This document shows positions 16,001 through 23,117 of a DNA stretch of 29,241 bases, piece by piece. Numbering within the stretch: the first letter of the stretch is position 1; each line of letters begins with the position of its first letter. Both the position numbers and the translations under genes were made by a program. Below the pieces are notes generated by a model. It was not told where the DNA came from. It saw only the letters and a list, made by a program, of their open reading frames with translations, and ran no database searches. The stretch is from CAZTAR01 sp043813895 (GTDB lineage: Bacteria; Planctomycetota; Phycisphaerae; UBA1845; UTPLA1), in contig JBDRKQ010000256.1 of assembly GCA_043813895.1 (NCBI GenBank), positions 1-29,241 of the forward strand. Direction: 5' to 3'.

Positions 16001-16314
16001 TTGGGTTGTCCGGATGCCGTCACCGTGCAAAGCAGACACGATCTCGGCAGCGGCACAGTCTAATTGGGCCGAGCATCGCCATCAAGGGCCAAACCGCCGT
16101 CGAATCGGTCGGTGGCCTATGGATTCTTCCAGTACGGAGGACTATCCTCAAAGATACCGCCGGAATCGGCCCGGGGAGCGGCTTGTGACAGAGATCAGAG
16201 TGCGTGCGTGGACTGGTCATGTGGTGGGGCGGAGTTGCCCGCGCGGCATTCGACGACTGCGGTGTTCTGTTTGCCGCTTGAGCAGACATCACCGGCATGA
16301 GGCTTGGTAACGAG
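16001..16314. other. Region between tRNA-Leu and korA
   Basis: 314 bases. Contains the probable tRNA promoter on the minus strand. A small palindrome GAGGA/TCCTC (16137-16149, loop CTA) is present. The promoter of korA should be here but I could not pick one out, and no strong Shine-Dalgarno precedes korA. Confidence 0.4.
16057..16085 (-). promoter_or_regulatory. Probable promoter of tRNA-Leu
   Basis: On the minus strand TTGATG (16085-16080) and TAGACT (16062-16057) are separated by 17 bases, each matching four of six bases of the sigma70 boxes. This would give a leader of about 50 bases before the tRNA. Inferred from sequence only. Confidence 0.35.
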
Positions 16315-18198
16315 ATGGCTACCCAGTCCACTACTTCATTGAAGCCGAGCTTTAAAACAGTAGAGGAACTCCACGAGGTCGTGATTCGCTTTGCCGGCGA
16401 CTCGGGCGACGGGATGCAGCTTGCGGGTACGCAGTTCAGCCGCAGCTCGGCGATATTCGGCAATGACATCTCGACGTTCCCCGACTATCCGGCCGAGATT
16501 CGGGCGCCGGCCGGCACATTGGCAGGCGTCAGCAGGTTTCAGGTCAATTTCAGCAGCCATACGATCCACACGCCGGGAGATCTGGTGGATGTGCTCGTCG
16601 CGTTCAACCCGGCAGCGCTGAAGACCGCGCTTCCGGATGTTCGGCCAGGTGGAATGCTGGTCGTGAACGAGGACGCCTTCTCCAAGGCCGATCTCAAGAA
16701 GGCGGGCTGCGAATCTGACCCGTTGGAGGATAATTCTCTTGCGGGCTACAAGCTGTACAAGGTACCGATCACCAGGCTGAACCGTGAGGCGCTGAAGGAC
16801 TCCAGCCTTGGAGCGAAGGAAGTAGGCCGCTGCAAGAACTTCTTTGCCCTGGGTTTGATCTGCTGGCTGTACGGTCGGCCCTTGGAGCCGACGATCGACT
16901 GGATCGAGGAGAAGTTCGGCAAGAACCCCGCGGTCGCCATCGCCAACAAGACCGTTCTCAAGGCCGGCTATTACTTCGGCGAGACGTGTGAGCTGATCCC
17001 CAACAGTTACCAGGTGCCCCGCGCGTCGCTGCCGCCCGGACGATACCGCAGAATCTCTGGAAACGAAGCGACTTCACTCGGGCTGATCGCCGCGGCGCAT
17101 CTTGCCGGCAAGGAGTTGTTCTTCGGGGCGTATCCAATCACGCCGGCCAGCGACATCATGCACATGCTGGCCCGGAACAAACATCACCGCATAAAGACTT
17201 TTCAGGCGGAAGACGAGATCGCGGCGATTGCAGCCGCGATCGGCGCCTCGTTTGCCGGCGATCTTGCGGCGACCGGCACGAGTGGCCCGGGGCTCGCTCT
17301 CAAGAGTGAGGCACTTGGGCTGGCCGTCATGACGGAGTTGCCCCTGGTCATCATCGACGTGCAACGAGGCGGGCCCAGCACCGGCCTGCCGACCAAGACC
17401 GAACAGTCAGATCTGCTGCAAGCCATGTTTGGACGCCACGGCGAATGTCCGCTCTGTGTGATGGCCGCCAGCACCCCGGCAGGCTGCTTCGACGCCGTGA
17501 TCCAGGCAGCGAGGATTGCCCTTCGCTACATGACGCCCGTCATCCTCCTCACCGACGGCTATATCGCGAATGGGGAGGAGCCTTGGCTGGTTCCGGAACT
17601 CGCGTCCTTCGAGAAGATCGAAGTGCATCATCCGAAGACCGCGAATTCGGAAGCGGGGTTCATGCCTTACTTGCGGGATGAGAACCTCGCCCGCCCTTGG
17701 GCGCTTCCCGGTACACCGGGCCTGCAACACCGGATCGGCGGACTGGAGAAGGCGGATGTCACCGGTCAGGTGTCATACGATCCGCAGAATCATGCCAGGA
17801 TGGTGGAACTCCGCGCGAAGAAGATCGAGAAGATCGTGGAGATGGTGCCTGACCAGCAGGTTGTGGGGCCGGAATCGGGCGACCTGTTGGTGCTGGGATG
17901 GGGCGGCACGAGCGGAGCCATCCTCAGCGCCGTCGGCCGGGCCCAGAGCCGCGGATGGGCGGTGGCGGGCGCTAGCGTCGAGCATCTCTCCCCCTTTCCC
18001 GCCAACCTCGGAGAAGTCCTGAAGCGATATCGCCGCGTGTTGATCCCGGAATTGAACCGCGGGCAGCTTCGCTTCCTGATGCGCGCGAAGTTCGGCCTCG
18101 AAGCGGATGGTCTGAACAAGATCGAAGGCAAGCCGTTCCTCGTTTCCGAAATCGAATCGGAAATCCAGAGGATCGTGACAGGTGGAAACGACCCATGA
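16315..18198 (+). CDS. korA: 2-oxoacid:ferredoxin oxidoreductase, fused gamma-alpha subunit (KorA type)
   Basis: 627 residues. The N-terminal gamma domain opens with VVIRFAGDSGDGMQLAGTQF (22-41); the alpha (pyrimidine-binding) domain begins at about 245 with GNEATSLGLIAAAHLAGKEL and GAYPITPASDIMH, and contains RGGPSTGLPTKTEQSDL. This is the large subunit of a two-subunit enzyme that splits a 2-oxoacid, most often 2-oxoglutarate, with CoA to give an acyl-CoA, CO2 and reduced ferredoxin; the reaction is reversible. Start uncertain: ATG 16315 (MATQ...) is chosen as it fits the family's usual N-terminus, and ATG 16297 in the same frame is the alternative. Stop overlaps the korB start by 4 bases (ATGA), so the two are translationally coupled. 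Confidence 0.92.
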   Translation: MATQSTTSLKPSFKTVEELHEVVIRFAGDSGDGMQLAGTQFSRSSAIFGNDISTFPDYPAEIRAPAGTLAGVSRFQVNFSSHTIHTPGDLVDVLVAFNPAALKTALPDVRPGGMLVVNEDAFSKADLKKAGCESDPLEDNSLAGYKLYKVPITRLNREALKDSSLGAKEVGRCKNFFALGLICWLYGRPLEPTIDWIEEKFGKNPAVAIANKTVLKAGYYFGETCELIPNSYQVPRASLPPGRYRRISGNEATSLGLIAAAHLAGKELFFGAYPITPASDIMHMLARNKHHRIKTFQAEDEIAAIAAAIGASFAGDLAATGTSGPGLALKSEALGLAVMTELPLVIIDVQRGGPSTGLPTKTEQSDLLQAMFGRHGECPLCVMAASTPAGCFDAVIQAARIALRYMTPVILLTDGYIANGEEPWLVPELASFEKIEVHHPKTANSEAGFMPYLRDENLARPWALPGTPGLQHRIGGLEKADVTGQVSYDPQNHARMVELRAKKIEKIVEMVPDQQVVGPESGDLLVLGWGGTSGAILSAVGRAQSRGWAVAGASVEHLSPFPANLGEVLKRYRRVLIPELNRGQLRFLMRAKFGLEADGLNKIEGKPFLVSEIESEIQRIVTGGNDP

Positions 18199-19220
18199 CC
18201 ACAGAAGCTTTGCCTGCGCTAGCGCCCAAGGACTATGCCAGCGACCAGACTGTGCGATGGTGTCCGGGCTGTGGCGACTACGCCGTCCTGGCACAAGTCA
18301 AGAAGGTCCTCTCCGAATTGGCATTGCCCCGGGAGAGGGTCGTATGGGTCTCGGGGATTGGCTGTTCCAGCCGTTTTCCTTACTACCTTGACACTTACGG
18401 CTTCCACGGGATTCACGGCCGCGCGCTGCCCATAGCGATCGGCGTCAAGGCCGCCCAACCGGAGTTGTCGGTCTGGGTCGCCACAGGCGACGGTGACGGA
18501 CTGAGCATCGGGGGCAATCACCTCATTCACGCCATTCGGCGGAATCTCGACATCAACATTCTGCTGTTCAACAACCGGATTTATGGACTGACGAAAGGGC
18601 AGGTCTCCCCGACTTCCGAGCTTGGCAAAAAGACGAAGTCCACACCCTTGGGATCGATCGACAATCCGATTCATCCGTTGGCGATCGCCATCGGCGCAGA
18701 GGCCAGCTTTGTCGCCAGAACGCTGGACGTCAACGTCAAACACCTCGGCGAGACGATCCACCGCGCCGCCATGCACCACGGCACATCGTTCGTGGAGGTC
18801 TATCAGAACTGCAACGTTTTCAACGACGGGGCATTCCGCTACGCCAGCGACAGAGACCAGAAGGACGATACGACTGTTTACCTGGAGCACGGCAAGCCCT
18901 TGATCTTCGGCAAGAACAAGGACAAGGGAATACGGCTCCACGGACTCGATCCCGAGATCGTGACGCTGGGCGATGGCGTGAGGCCCGAGGATCTCCTGGT
19001 TCACGACGAGGGGACGCCGGAGCCGAGCCTGGCATATCTTCTCAGCCGCATGCACTATCCGGATTTTCCGGTGCCGATGGGTGTATTCCGCTGCGTGGAT
19101 GCGCCGCTCTACGAGGTCGAGATGGAGAAGCAGATCCAGAGGGCCATCGTGCAGAAAGGACGAGGGACGCTGGACAACCTCTTGAGTGACGGGGAATCCT
19201 GGGTCGTGGAGGCTTCGTAG
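18195..19220 (+). CDS. korB: 2-oxoacid:ferredoxin oxidoreductase, beta subunit (KorB type)
   Basis: 341 residues, the thiamine-pyrophosphate and iron-sulfur subunit. Cys23 and Cys26 (WCPGCGDY), Cys57 (SGIGCSS) and Cys206 (YQNCNVFND) match the four [4Fe-4S] ligands known in archaeal and bacterial 2-oxoacid:ferredoxin oxidoreductases. The TPP-magnesium motif is GDGDGLSIGGNH (98-109), followed by NNRIYGLTKGQ. KorB of this length lacks a separate ferredoxin domain, so electrons go to a free ferredoxin; no ferredoxin gene is in the window. Its position after lysine-degradation genes and the strong KorB-like motifs favour 2-oxoglutarate as substrate, though pyruvate or branched acids cannot be excluded. 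Confidence 0.94.
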   Translation: MTTEALPALAPKDYASDQTVRWCPGCGDYAVLAQVKKVLSELALPRERVVWVSGIGCSSRFPYYLDTYGFHGIHGRALPIAIGVKAAQPELSVWVATGDGDGLSIGGNHLIHAIRRNLDINILLFNNRIYGLTKGQVSPTSELGKKTKSTPLGSIDNPIHPLAIAIGAEASFVARTLDVNVKHLGETIHRAAMHHGTSFVEVYQNCNVFNDGAFRYASDRDQKDDTTVYLEHGKPLIFGKNKDKGIRLHGLDPEIVTLGDGVRPEDLLVHDEGTPEPSLAYLLSRMHYPDFPVPMGVFRCVDAPLYEVEMEKQIQRAIVQKGRGTLDNLLSDGESWVVEAS

Positions 19221-19276
19221 TCCGGCGGGCCGCGCACCACGAGTGTAGGTTATCTTTGTAGGCAAAGACGACGTTT

Positions 19277-19298
19277 GGCCGAGAATCCCTTCTCGGCC
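19277..19298. repeat. Palindromic intergenic element, type C copy 3
   Basis: Arms GGCCGAGA/TCTCGGCC (8 bp) around ATCCCT, which is the reverse complement of the loop AGGGAT in the other copies; this copy is therefore inverted. Confidence 0.82.
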
Positions 19299-19312
19299 CT
19301 TTGTGTAGAAGT

Positions 19313-19330
19313 GCGGGAAAGGATTCCCGC
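19313..19330. repeat. Palindromic intergenic element, type C variant
   Basis: Arms GCGGGA/TCCCGC around AAGGAT, or 7-bp arms GCGGGAA/TTCCCGC with a 4-base loop. Stem sequence differs from its neighbours but both sides have changed together. Confidence 0.75.
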
Positions 19331-19338
19331 CGGAACTG

Positions 19339-19362
19339 GGTGCGAGAAGGGATTCTCGCACC
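19339..19362. repeat. Palindromic intergenic element, type C stem variant
   Basis: Arms GGTGCGAGA/TCTCGCACC (9 bp, perfect) around AGGGAT. Compared with the copy at 11179-11200 the stem has GC-pair changes on both arms while the loop is identical. Confidence 0.82.
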
Positions 19363-19390
19363 AGCGCACACCAGCGCACACCAGCGCACA
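19361..19390 (+). repeat. Triple 10-base direct repeat
   Basis: CCAGCGCACA occurs three times in a row without change, joining the type C element before it to the type B element after it. Such short tandem arrays can change copy number by slippage. Confidence 0.85.
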
Positions 19391-19412
19391 CCGGCGAGAC
19401 GCCGGCGCCACA
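19389..19412. repeat. Palindromic intergenic element, type B copy 2
   Basis: Arms CCGGC/GCCGG around GAGAC, followed by GCCACA. One arm base differs from copy 1 (1037-1060), shortening the perfect stem. Confidence 0.75.
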
Positions 19413-19573
19413 GGCAAACGTGAAACGCCATAGCGGCTTGCACTTCTCCTTTGGCCAGCCTATACAGAGCACCTGACTCAGCTTTATCAAGCCGATACAA
19501 CAGGGGTCAGACGGGGTTAGCCGTTTCCAAGTCGCCGCGGGAATCGGCCAGTTTGTGCAGGGAGGCCGGTAGT

Positions 19574-20743
19574 GTGAGCGCTGTCGCGACGGGTTCTGTC
19601 GCTGCGTCTGCGGGGGGCGACATCGCGTGGCTCTGGCCGCTGGCTGTCGCATTGGCAGTCACGTTGTTGGCCGCGCCGGTTGTGCGAAGGATCGCCGTGG
19701 AGCGGCAACTCTACGACCACCCGGACAAGGGGCTGAAGCCGCACGAACAGCCAGTGCCGTATCTGGGCGGCGTGGCGATTTACATCGGCTGGCTGGGGGC
19801 GCTGCTCTGTGCGATGGTGTTGTGGGAAGAATGTCGCGACAAGCTGCCGTGGATCGCGGCGGCCGGCAGCGTGTTGATGTTGACGGGATTGGTGGACGAC
19901 ATCAGGCACCTGCGCCCGAAGGTGCGGCTGCTTGTGCAGGGGGGAGTTGCGGGCTTGCTTCTGCTGGGAGGAATCGGCGAGGACGCCTTGCTGGCGTGCA
20001 TGCTTCCGTTTCGCGACTTCCTGCCGGAATGGATGCTGAGTGAGGTCGTGACCACCGTGCTCGGCGGGTTGTTCTGCGTCGTCGTACTGGCCGGCGCGAC
20101 GAACTCGACGAACCTGATAGACGGGCTGGACGGCCTGTGCGCGGGAATCGTGGCGATAGCCTCGGCCGGTTTCTTCATTATCGCGGAGTCCGTGGGGCCG
20201 GCGGGCGCGGCCGGCGGCGGCGAGAAACTCATCCTGACCGCGGTTTGCCTCGGCGTGCTGGGGGCGTGTGTCGGTTTTCTGCGACACAACCACAACCCGG
20301 CCTCGATGTTCATGGGCGACAGCGGCTCCTATCTGTTGGGTTTCAACGTCGCCGTTGTGTTGATCATACTTGCTGAGCAGCCGTCGTGGCGGTGGTTCGC
20401 GGGCGGGTTGATGATCTTTGCGTTTCCCGTTTTCGATACGGCGCTTGCCATCGTGAGGCGTTGCCTGAACGACCGGCCGCTGTTTATCGGTGACAGAAGC
20501 CACTTCTACGACCAGCTTCGCGATCGCGGGCTGTCCGTGCGGCAGACCGTGCTGCTCTGCTACGGAATCGGCTTGTGCTTCGCGGTTGTCGGCGCCGTGG
20601 CGGTGCGTCTGTCGGCGAGTGCGCTCGTCGGCGTGTTCGCTGTCGGTCCGATACTTCTGGCGCTTTGCTGTTGGCGTCTCGGCATGTTACGGGTCGACGA
20701 TGCGGCCGAGCGATCCAATAAGAACACGAACGAACCGCGCTGA
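19574..20743 (+). CDS. WecA/TagO/MraY-family polyprenyl-phosphate N-acetylhexosamine-1-phosphate transferase
   Basis: 389 residues, about ten membrane helices. Family motifs in order: HEQPVPYLGGVAI (57-69), LVDDIRHLRPKVRLLVQ (106-122) with the Asp pair D108-D109, NSTNLIDGLDGLCAG (177-191), FMGDSGSYLLGF (246-257) and the cytoplasmic loop GDRSHFYDQL (306-315). These enzymes start glycan-lipid synthesis by moving a sugar phosphate from a UDP-sugar to undecaprenyl phosphate. The loop and lack of MraY-specific motifs fit WecA/TagO more than MraY. Start chosen at GTG 19574 with AGGGAGG 8 bases upstream; the frame is open to ATG 19451, but that extension is hydrophilic and lies in repeat-flanked sequence. 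A role in O-antigen or capsule-like polymer synthesis is inferred. Confidence 0.87.
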   Translation: MSAVATGSVAASAGGDIAWLWPLAVALAVTLLAAPVVRRIAVERQLYDHPDKGLKPHEQPVPYLGGVAIYIGWLGALLCAMVLWEECRDKLPWIAAAGSVLMLTGLVDDIRHLRPKVRLLVQGGVAGLLLLGGIGEDALLACMLPFRDFLPEWMLSEVVTTVLGGLFCVVVLAGATNSTNLIDGLDGLCAGIVAIASAGFFIIAESVGPAGAAGGGEKLILTAVCLGVLGACVGFLRHNHNPASMFMGDSGSYLLGFNVAVVLIILAEQPSWRWFAGGLMIFAFPVFDTALAIVRRCLNDRPLFIGDRSHFYDQLRDRGLSVRQTVLLCYGIGLCFAVVGAVAVRLSASALVGVFAVGPILLALCCWRLGMLRVDDAAERSNKNTNEPR

Positions 20744-20848
20744 AGCTCGTATTGATTTCGGCCGTCCCCCACAGGTCGTGCTGGTTTTGTGACCACAAGG
20801 CCTGCCCGATGAGGGCCGATGCTTAGATCGGGTCGAGATTCGATGTAG

Positions 20849-20870
20849 CGGCCGACGCCCCTGTCGGCCG
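20849..20870 (+). repeat. Palindromic intergenic element, type A' copy 2
   Basis: Arms CGGCCGAC/GTCGGCCG around GCCCCT, preceded by TGTAG. Exact reverse complement of 11254-11275. Read on the minus strand it is ACGGCC...GGCCGCTACA, directly comparable with type A. Confidence 0.85.
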
Positions 20871-20890
20871 TTGAAAACAGCCGGTGCTCC

Positions 20891-20917
20891 ACGTCCGACA
20901 CGGGGGTCGGGCGCTAC
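20891..20917 (+). repeat. Palindromic intergenic element, type A copy 4
   Basis: Same unit as at 999-1025 with a single change (A to G in the right arm, giving GTCGGGC), then GCTACA. Confidence 0.85.
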
Positions 20918-20941
20918 AGTGTTTCTTGAATTGCCTTAGAT

Positions 20942-21766
20942 ATGTCAATCCTCACGGAACCGATCACGTCTCGTCCGCGACAGCCCGACACCGGATCCTC
21001 GCGCGCCGTGCGTGAATCGGGGTCACGCAGCGGCGACGTACCGTGTCGAACCGCGGTGGTCAGCGTGATGACTTACAACGTGCTGTACGACGGCGATTGG
21101 GACGCGGTTCGAGCGCTGATCCTGTCGAATCCCGTTGATATCCTGTGTCTGCAAGAGGTTGCCGAGGAGGCGTTTCCCAGTAGGCGGGTAATTCGGCAGT
21201 CCATGGTCCGTGAGGCGGTGCCGTGGGCGAGTGAGTACGCGCCGTTGTGGCATCGGTCTCCTCGGCGGATCGGCAACATGACGCTCGTACTGGGGAGTAT
21301 TAAGAAGGGCCATATCCTCTCGACCCCCGTATCTCAGCCCTACGGTCTGGTGAACGAGGTGGAGGTGGGCGGGGCTCGGCTGACGGTCGCAAACATCCAC
21401 ATGACCGAGATGCTCGGCCCACCGCCGGTGGCGTTTCCCGTCAGCGAGGTGCTTCGTCTGCGGGAAGCGATCGATCTGACACGCCGGTTTTCCCGCTGCC
21501 GGAATCCGGTGATCGCGCTGGGGGACTTCAACACATTCTGGCCCGCGCCGGCCTGCTGGGTGCTGCGACGGGCTTGGCGGGACTGTCGGACTGTCGCAGG
21601 CGGCCGGCACGCAGCGACGCGGCGCACCTATGGCCTGCCGTTCGTCATCGACCATATCTTCGTGCGCGGCGGCGCGAATGTTCTGGACTATCGCGTTATT
21701 GAGGGAGGCGGATCGGACCACCGTGCCGTTGTCGCGAGGCTGGAAGTGCCGATTCTCCGCCCCTGA
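20942..21766 (+). CDS. Endonuclease/exonuclease/phosphatase (EEP) fold protein
   Basis: 274 residues. All EEP hallmarks are visible: VMTYNVLYDGD (42-52), ILCLQEV with metal-binding Glu72, ANIHMTE, the active-site LGDFNTFWP, IDHIFVRGG, and GSDHRAV with the catalytic Asp-His near the C-terminus. Members split phosphodiester or phosphomonoester bonds in DNA, lipids, inositol phosphates or proteins' ligands; the target here is unknown. No signal peptide is visible, so it is probably cytoplasmic. The first 38 residues look unstructured. No Shine-Dalgarno precedes ATG 20942, so a start further in is possible. YggS follows after 100 bases on the same strand. Confidence 0.85.
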   Translation: MSILTEPITSRPRQPDTGSSRAVRESGSRSGDVPCRTAVVSVMTYNVLYDGDWDAVRALILSNPVDILCLQEVAEEAFPSRRVIRQSMVREAVPWASEYAPLWHRSPRRIGNMTLVLGSIKKGHILSTPVSQPYGLVNEVEVGGARLTVANIHMTEMLGPPPVAFPVSEVLRLREAIDLTRRFSRCRNPVIALGDFNTFWPAPACWVLRRAWRDCRTVAGGRHAATRRTYGLPFVIDHIFVRGGANVLDYRVIEGGGSDHRAVVARLEVPILRP

Positions 21767-21866
21767 CGGTTCGTCCCCTGTCGCAGGCCGCGCCTCGGTG
21801 CTAGAATCCCCGCTGGACACATTGGAGTGTCCTGAAAGCAGGGATGCTAACACGGAAGAAGAGAAG

Positions 21867-22670
21867 GTGATCGCGATCAGCAACACAGTCACAGTGAGGC
21901 GGCGACTTTCTGAGAACCTGCGGAGAATCCGCGACCGGATGGAGTCGGCGTGTGACCGCGCCCGGCGGGACCCGGCCGAGGTTCGGATTGTCGCCGTGAC
22001 GAAGTACGTCGAGTTGGACGTCCTTCGGCAGGCGTTGGAGCTTGGCCTCGTCGATCTCGGCGAGAGCCGGGCGCAGCAGCTCAACCAGCGTGCGGGGATG
22101 ATCCAGGAGTCGCTCGATCGCAGGGCGGCCCTGACCGGGCGGCGAGATCGGGGGATCGTGCGACCGTGTTGGCACATGGTTGGACACCTCCAGCGAAACA
22201 AGATCAAACAGGTCGTGCCGTGGGTGGAGCTTATTCACAGCGTCGATAGTCTCCGGCTTGCAGAAGACCTGCACAAACAGGCGACGAAGGTGGGGCGTGT
22301 CGTGGATATCCTGCTCCAGGTGAACACGAGCGCAGAGAAGAGCAAGTTCGGAATCGCAGTCGGCGCCGTACCACACCTCGTCGAACACCTGTTAGGGTGG
22401 CCGGGAATCCGGTTCTGCGGGCTGATGACAATGGGGCCGCTGGGCGCCAACCCGAATGAGACGCGGCTTTGCTTTGAGCGATTGCGCGATGTCTTCGAGG
22501 ACCTGAGAAGCGAGGGTGCGGTCGGCGAGTACTTCAAGCACATGTCGATGGGCATGAGTGGCGATTTCGAGATGGCGATCGAGGCGGGTGCGACGATGGT
22601 CCGCTTGGGGAGTGCGCTCTTCCAGGGCCTTGCAAAATCGAAGGACGCCGAAGATGAGGCGGCGCCATGA
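21867..22670 (+). CDS. yggS: YggS/PLPBP-family pyridoxal-phosphate homeostasis protein
   Basis: 267 residues. PLP-binding Lys46 lies in IVAVTKYVELDV; other family motifs are DLGESRAQQL, WHMVGHLQRNKIKQV, LIHSVDSLRLAEDL, LLQVNTSAEKSKFGI, GLMTMGP and the C-terminal MSMGMSGDFEMAIEAGATMVR (phosphate-binding GATMVRLGSALF). The protein carries PLP without known catalysis and keeps vitamin B6 and amino-acid pools balanced. It is about 35 residues longer than usual, partly from a basic insertion near residue 85-100. The start is placed at GTG 21867 after a purine-rich stretch; the frame runs further upstream to 21630 inside the preceding gene. Its stop overlaps the start of the next gene by 4 bases (ATGA). 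Confidence 0.92.
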   Translation: MIAISNTVTVRRRLSENLRRIRDRMESACDRARRDPAEVRIVAVTKYVELDVLRQALELGLVDLGESRAQQLNQRAGMIQESLDRRAALTGRRDRGIVRPCWHMVGHLQRNKIKQVVPWVELIHSVDSLRLAEDLHKQATKVGRVVDILLQVNTSAEKSKFGIAVGAVPHLVEHLLGWPGIRFCGLMTMGPLGANPNETRLCFERLRDVFEDLRSEGAVGEYFKHMSMGMSGDFEMAIEAGATMVRLGSALFQGLAKSKDAEDEAAP

Positions 22671-22933
22671 GTGGCGGCGGCCGGGATCTCTTCGAGATGT
22701 GGCGGTGGCTGCTGTGCGTTGTTTGTGCGGTCTATGCCGTCGTTGTGACCGGTCGCTCCCTCTGGGGCTGGTACGTGTATCTGTCGGCGCGGGATCGAAC
22801 GCGGATGATCATGCGGAAGTACGTGGTCGTGCAGTTGCTGCGGCTCCGCCTGCGGCCTCTTGCGCGGGAGTTGTCGCTGATCGGATTCTGGCTGATCCTG
22901 TTGGCCCTTGTGCTGAGTCGGCACGCCTCGTGA
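22667..22933 (+). CDS. Small two-helix membrane protein, unrecognised
   Basis: 88 residues. Hydrophobic segments at about 11-33 (WRWLLCVVCAVYAVVVTG) and 68-84 (LSLIGFWLILLALVLS) flank a basic middle part (RDRTRMIMRKY...RLRLRPLAR). Its ATG overlaps the yggS stop by 4 bases, which implies coupled translation. In many bacteria yggS is followed by yggT, also a small membrane protein; this one has a similar size and position but I do not see YGGT-family motifs. Coding is supported by the overlap and the membrane pattern; function unknown. Confidence 0.65.
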   Translation: MSGGGRDLFEMWRWLLCVVCAVYAVVVTGRSLWGWYVYLSARDRTRMIMRKYVVVQLLRLRLRPLARELSLIGFWLILLALVLSRHAS

Positions 22934-22977
22934 ATGCTGGCCGCGCTGGCTGGAGGAACGTAGGAACTATCTCAGGA

Positions 22978-23032
22978 TTGTGGCACAGGCGTCCCGCCTG
23001 TGATTCCACCGGCTTCGGTGCCGGTGCCACAA
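22978..23032. repeat. Two-hairpin intergenic element, copy 2
   Basis: 55 bases bounded by 9-bp inverted ends TTGTGGCAC/GTGCCACAA. Contains hairpin 1 (arms CACAGGC/GCCTGTG, loop GTCCC) and hairpin 2 (arms CACCGGC/GCCGGTG, loop TTCGGT). Same plan as 14227-14280 and 25132-25181. Confidence 0.9.
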
Positions 23033-23117
23033 TAGCACTGGCATCGTCTCACGGCGTTTTGAGGTAGTTTCTTAGCCCCCGCATTCCGCAGTGACCCTGC
23101 GACGTGAGAGTCCGCCT

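Larger units (their letters stand above)
19221..19573. other. Repeat-rich intergenic region after korB
   Basis: 353 bases densely packed with repeats between 19277 and 19412: three type C palindromes, a triple direct repeat, and one type B palindrome. The remaining bases up to 19573 show no other structure apart from the GGGAGG ribosome binding site of the next gene (about 19560-19565). Confidence 0.6.
20744..20941. other. Intergenic region with type A' and type A elements in tandem
   Basis: 198 bases. Holds the stem variant A' (20849-20870) and type A copy 4 (20891-20917), 20 bases apart. No terminator with a T-tract and no clear ribosome binding site before the next ATG. Confidence 0.5.

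Noticed and set aside
14413..16056. 547-residue frame on the minus strand over the SDH gene and tRNA
   Set aside because: It is the antisense shadow of a clear saccharopine dehydrogenase gene and runs through a tRNA; composition is Arg/His/Gln-rich with no domain.
16297..16314. Upstream ATG of korA as the start
   Set aside because: Not excluded, but six extra residues do not fit the family's usual N-terminus; neither start has a strong ribosome binding site.
18219..19652. 477-residue frame on the minus strand over korB
   Set aside because: Antisense to korB and continuing through the hairpin cluster; no recognisable domain.
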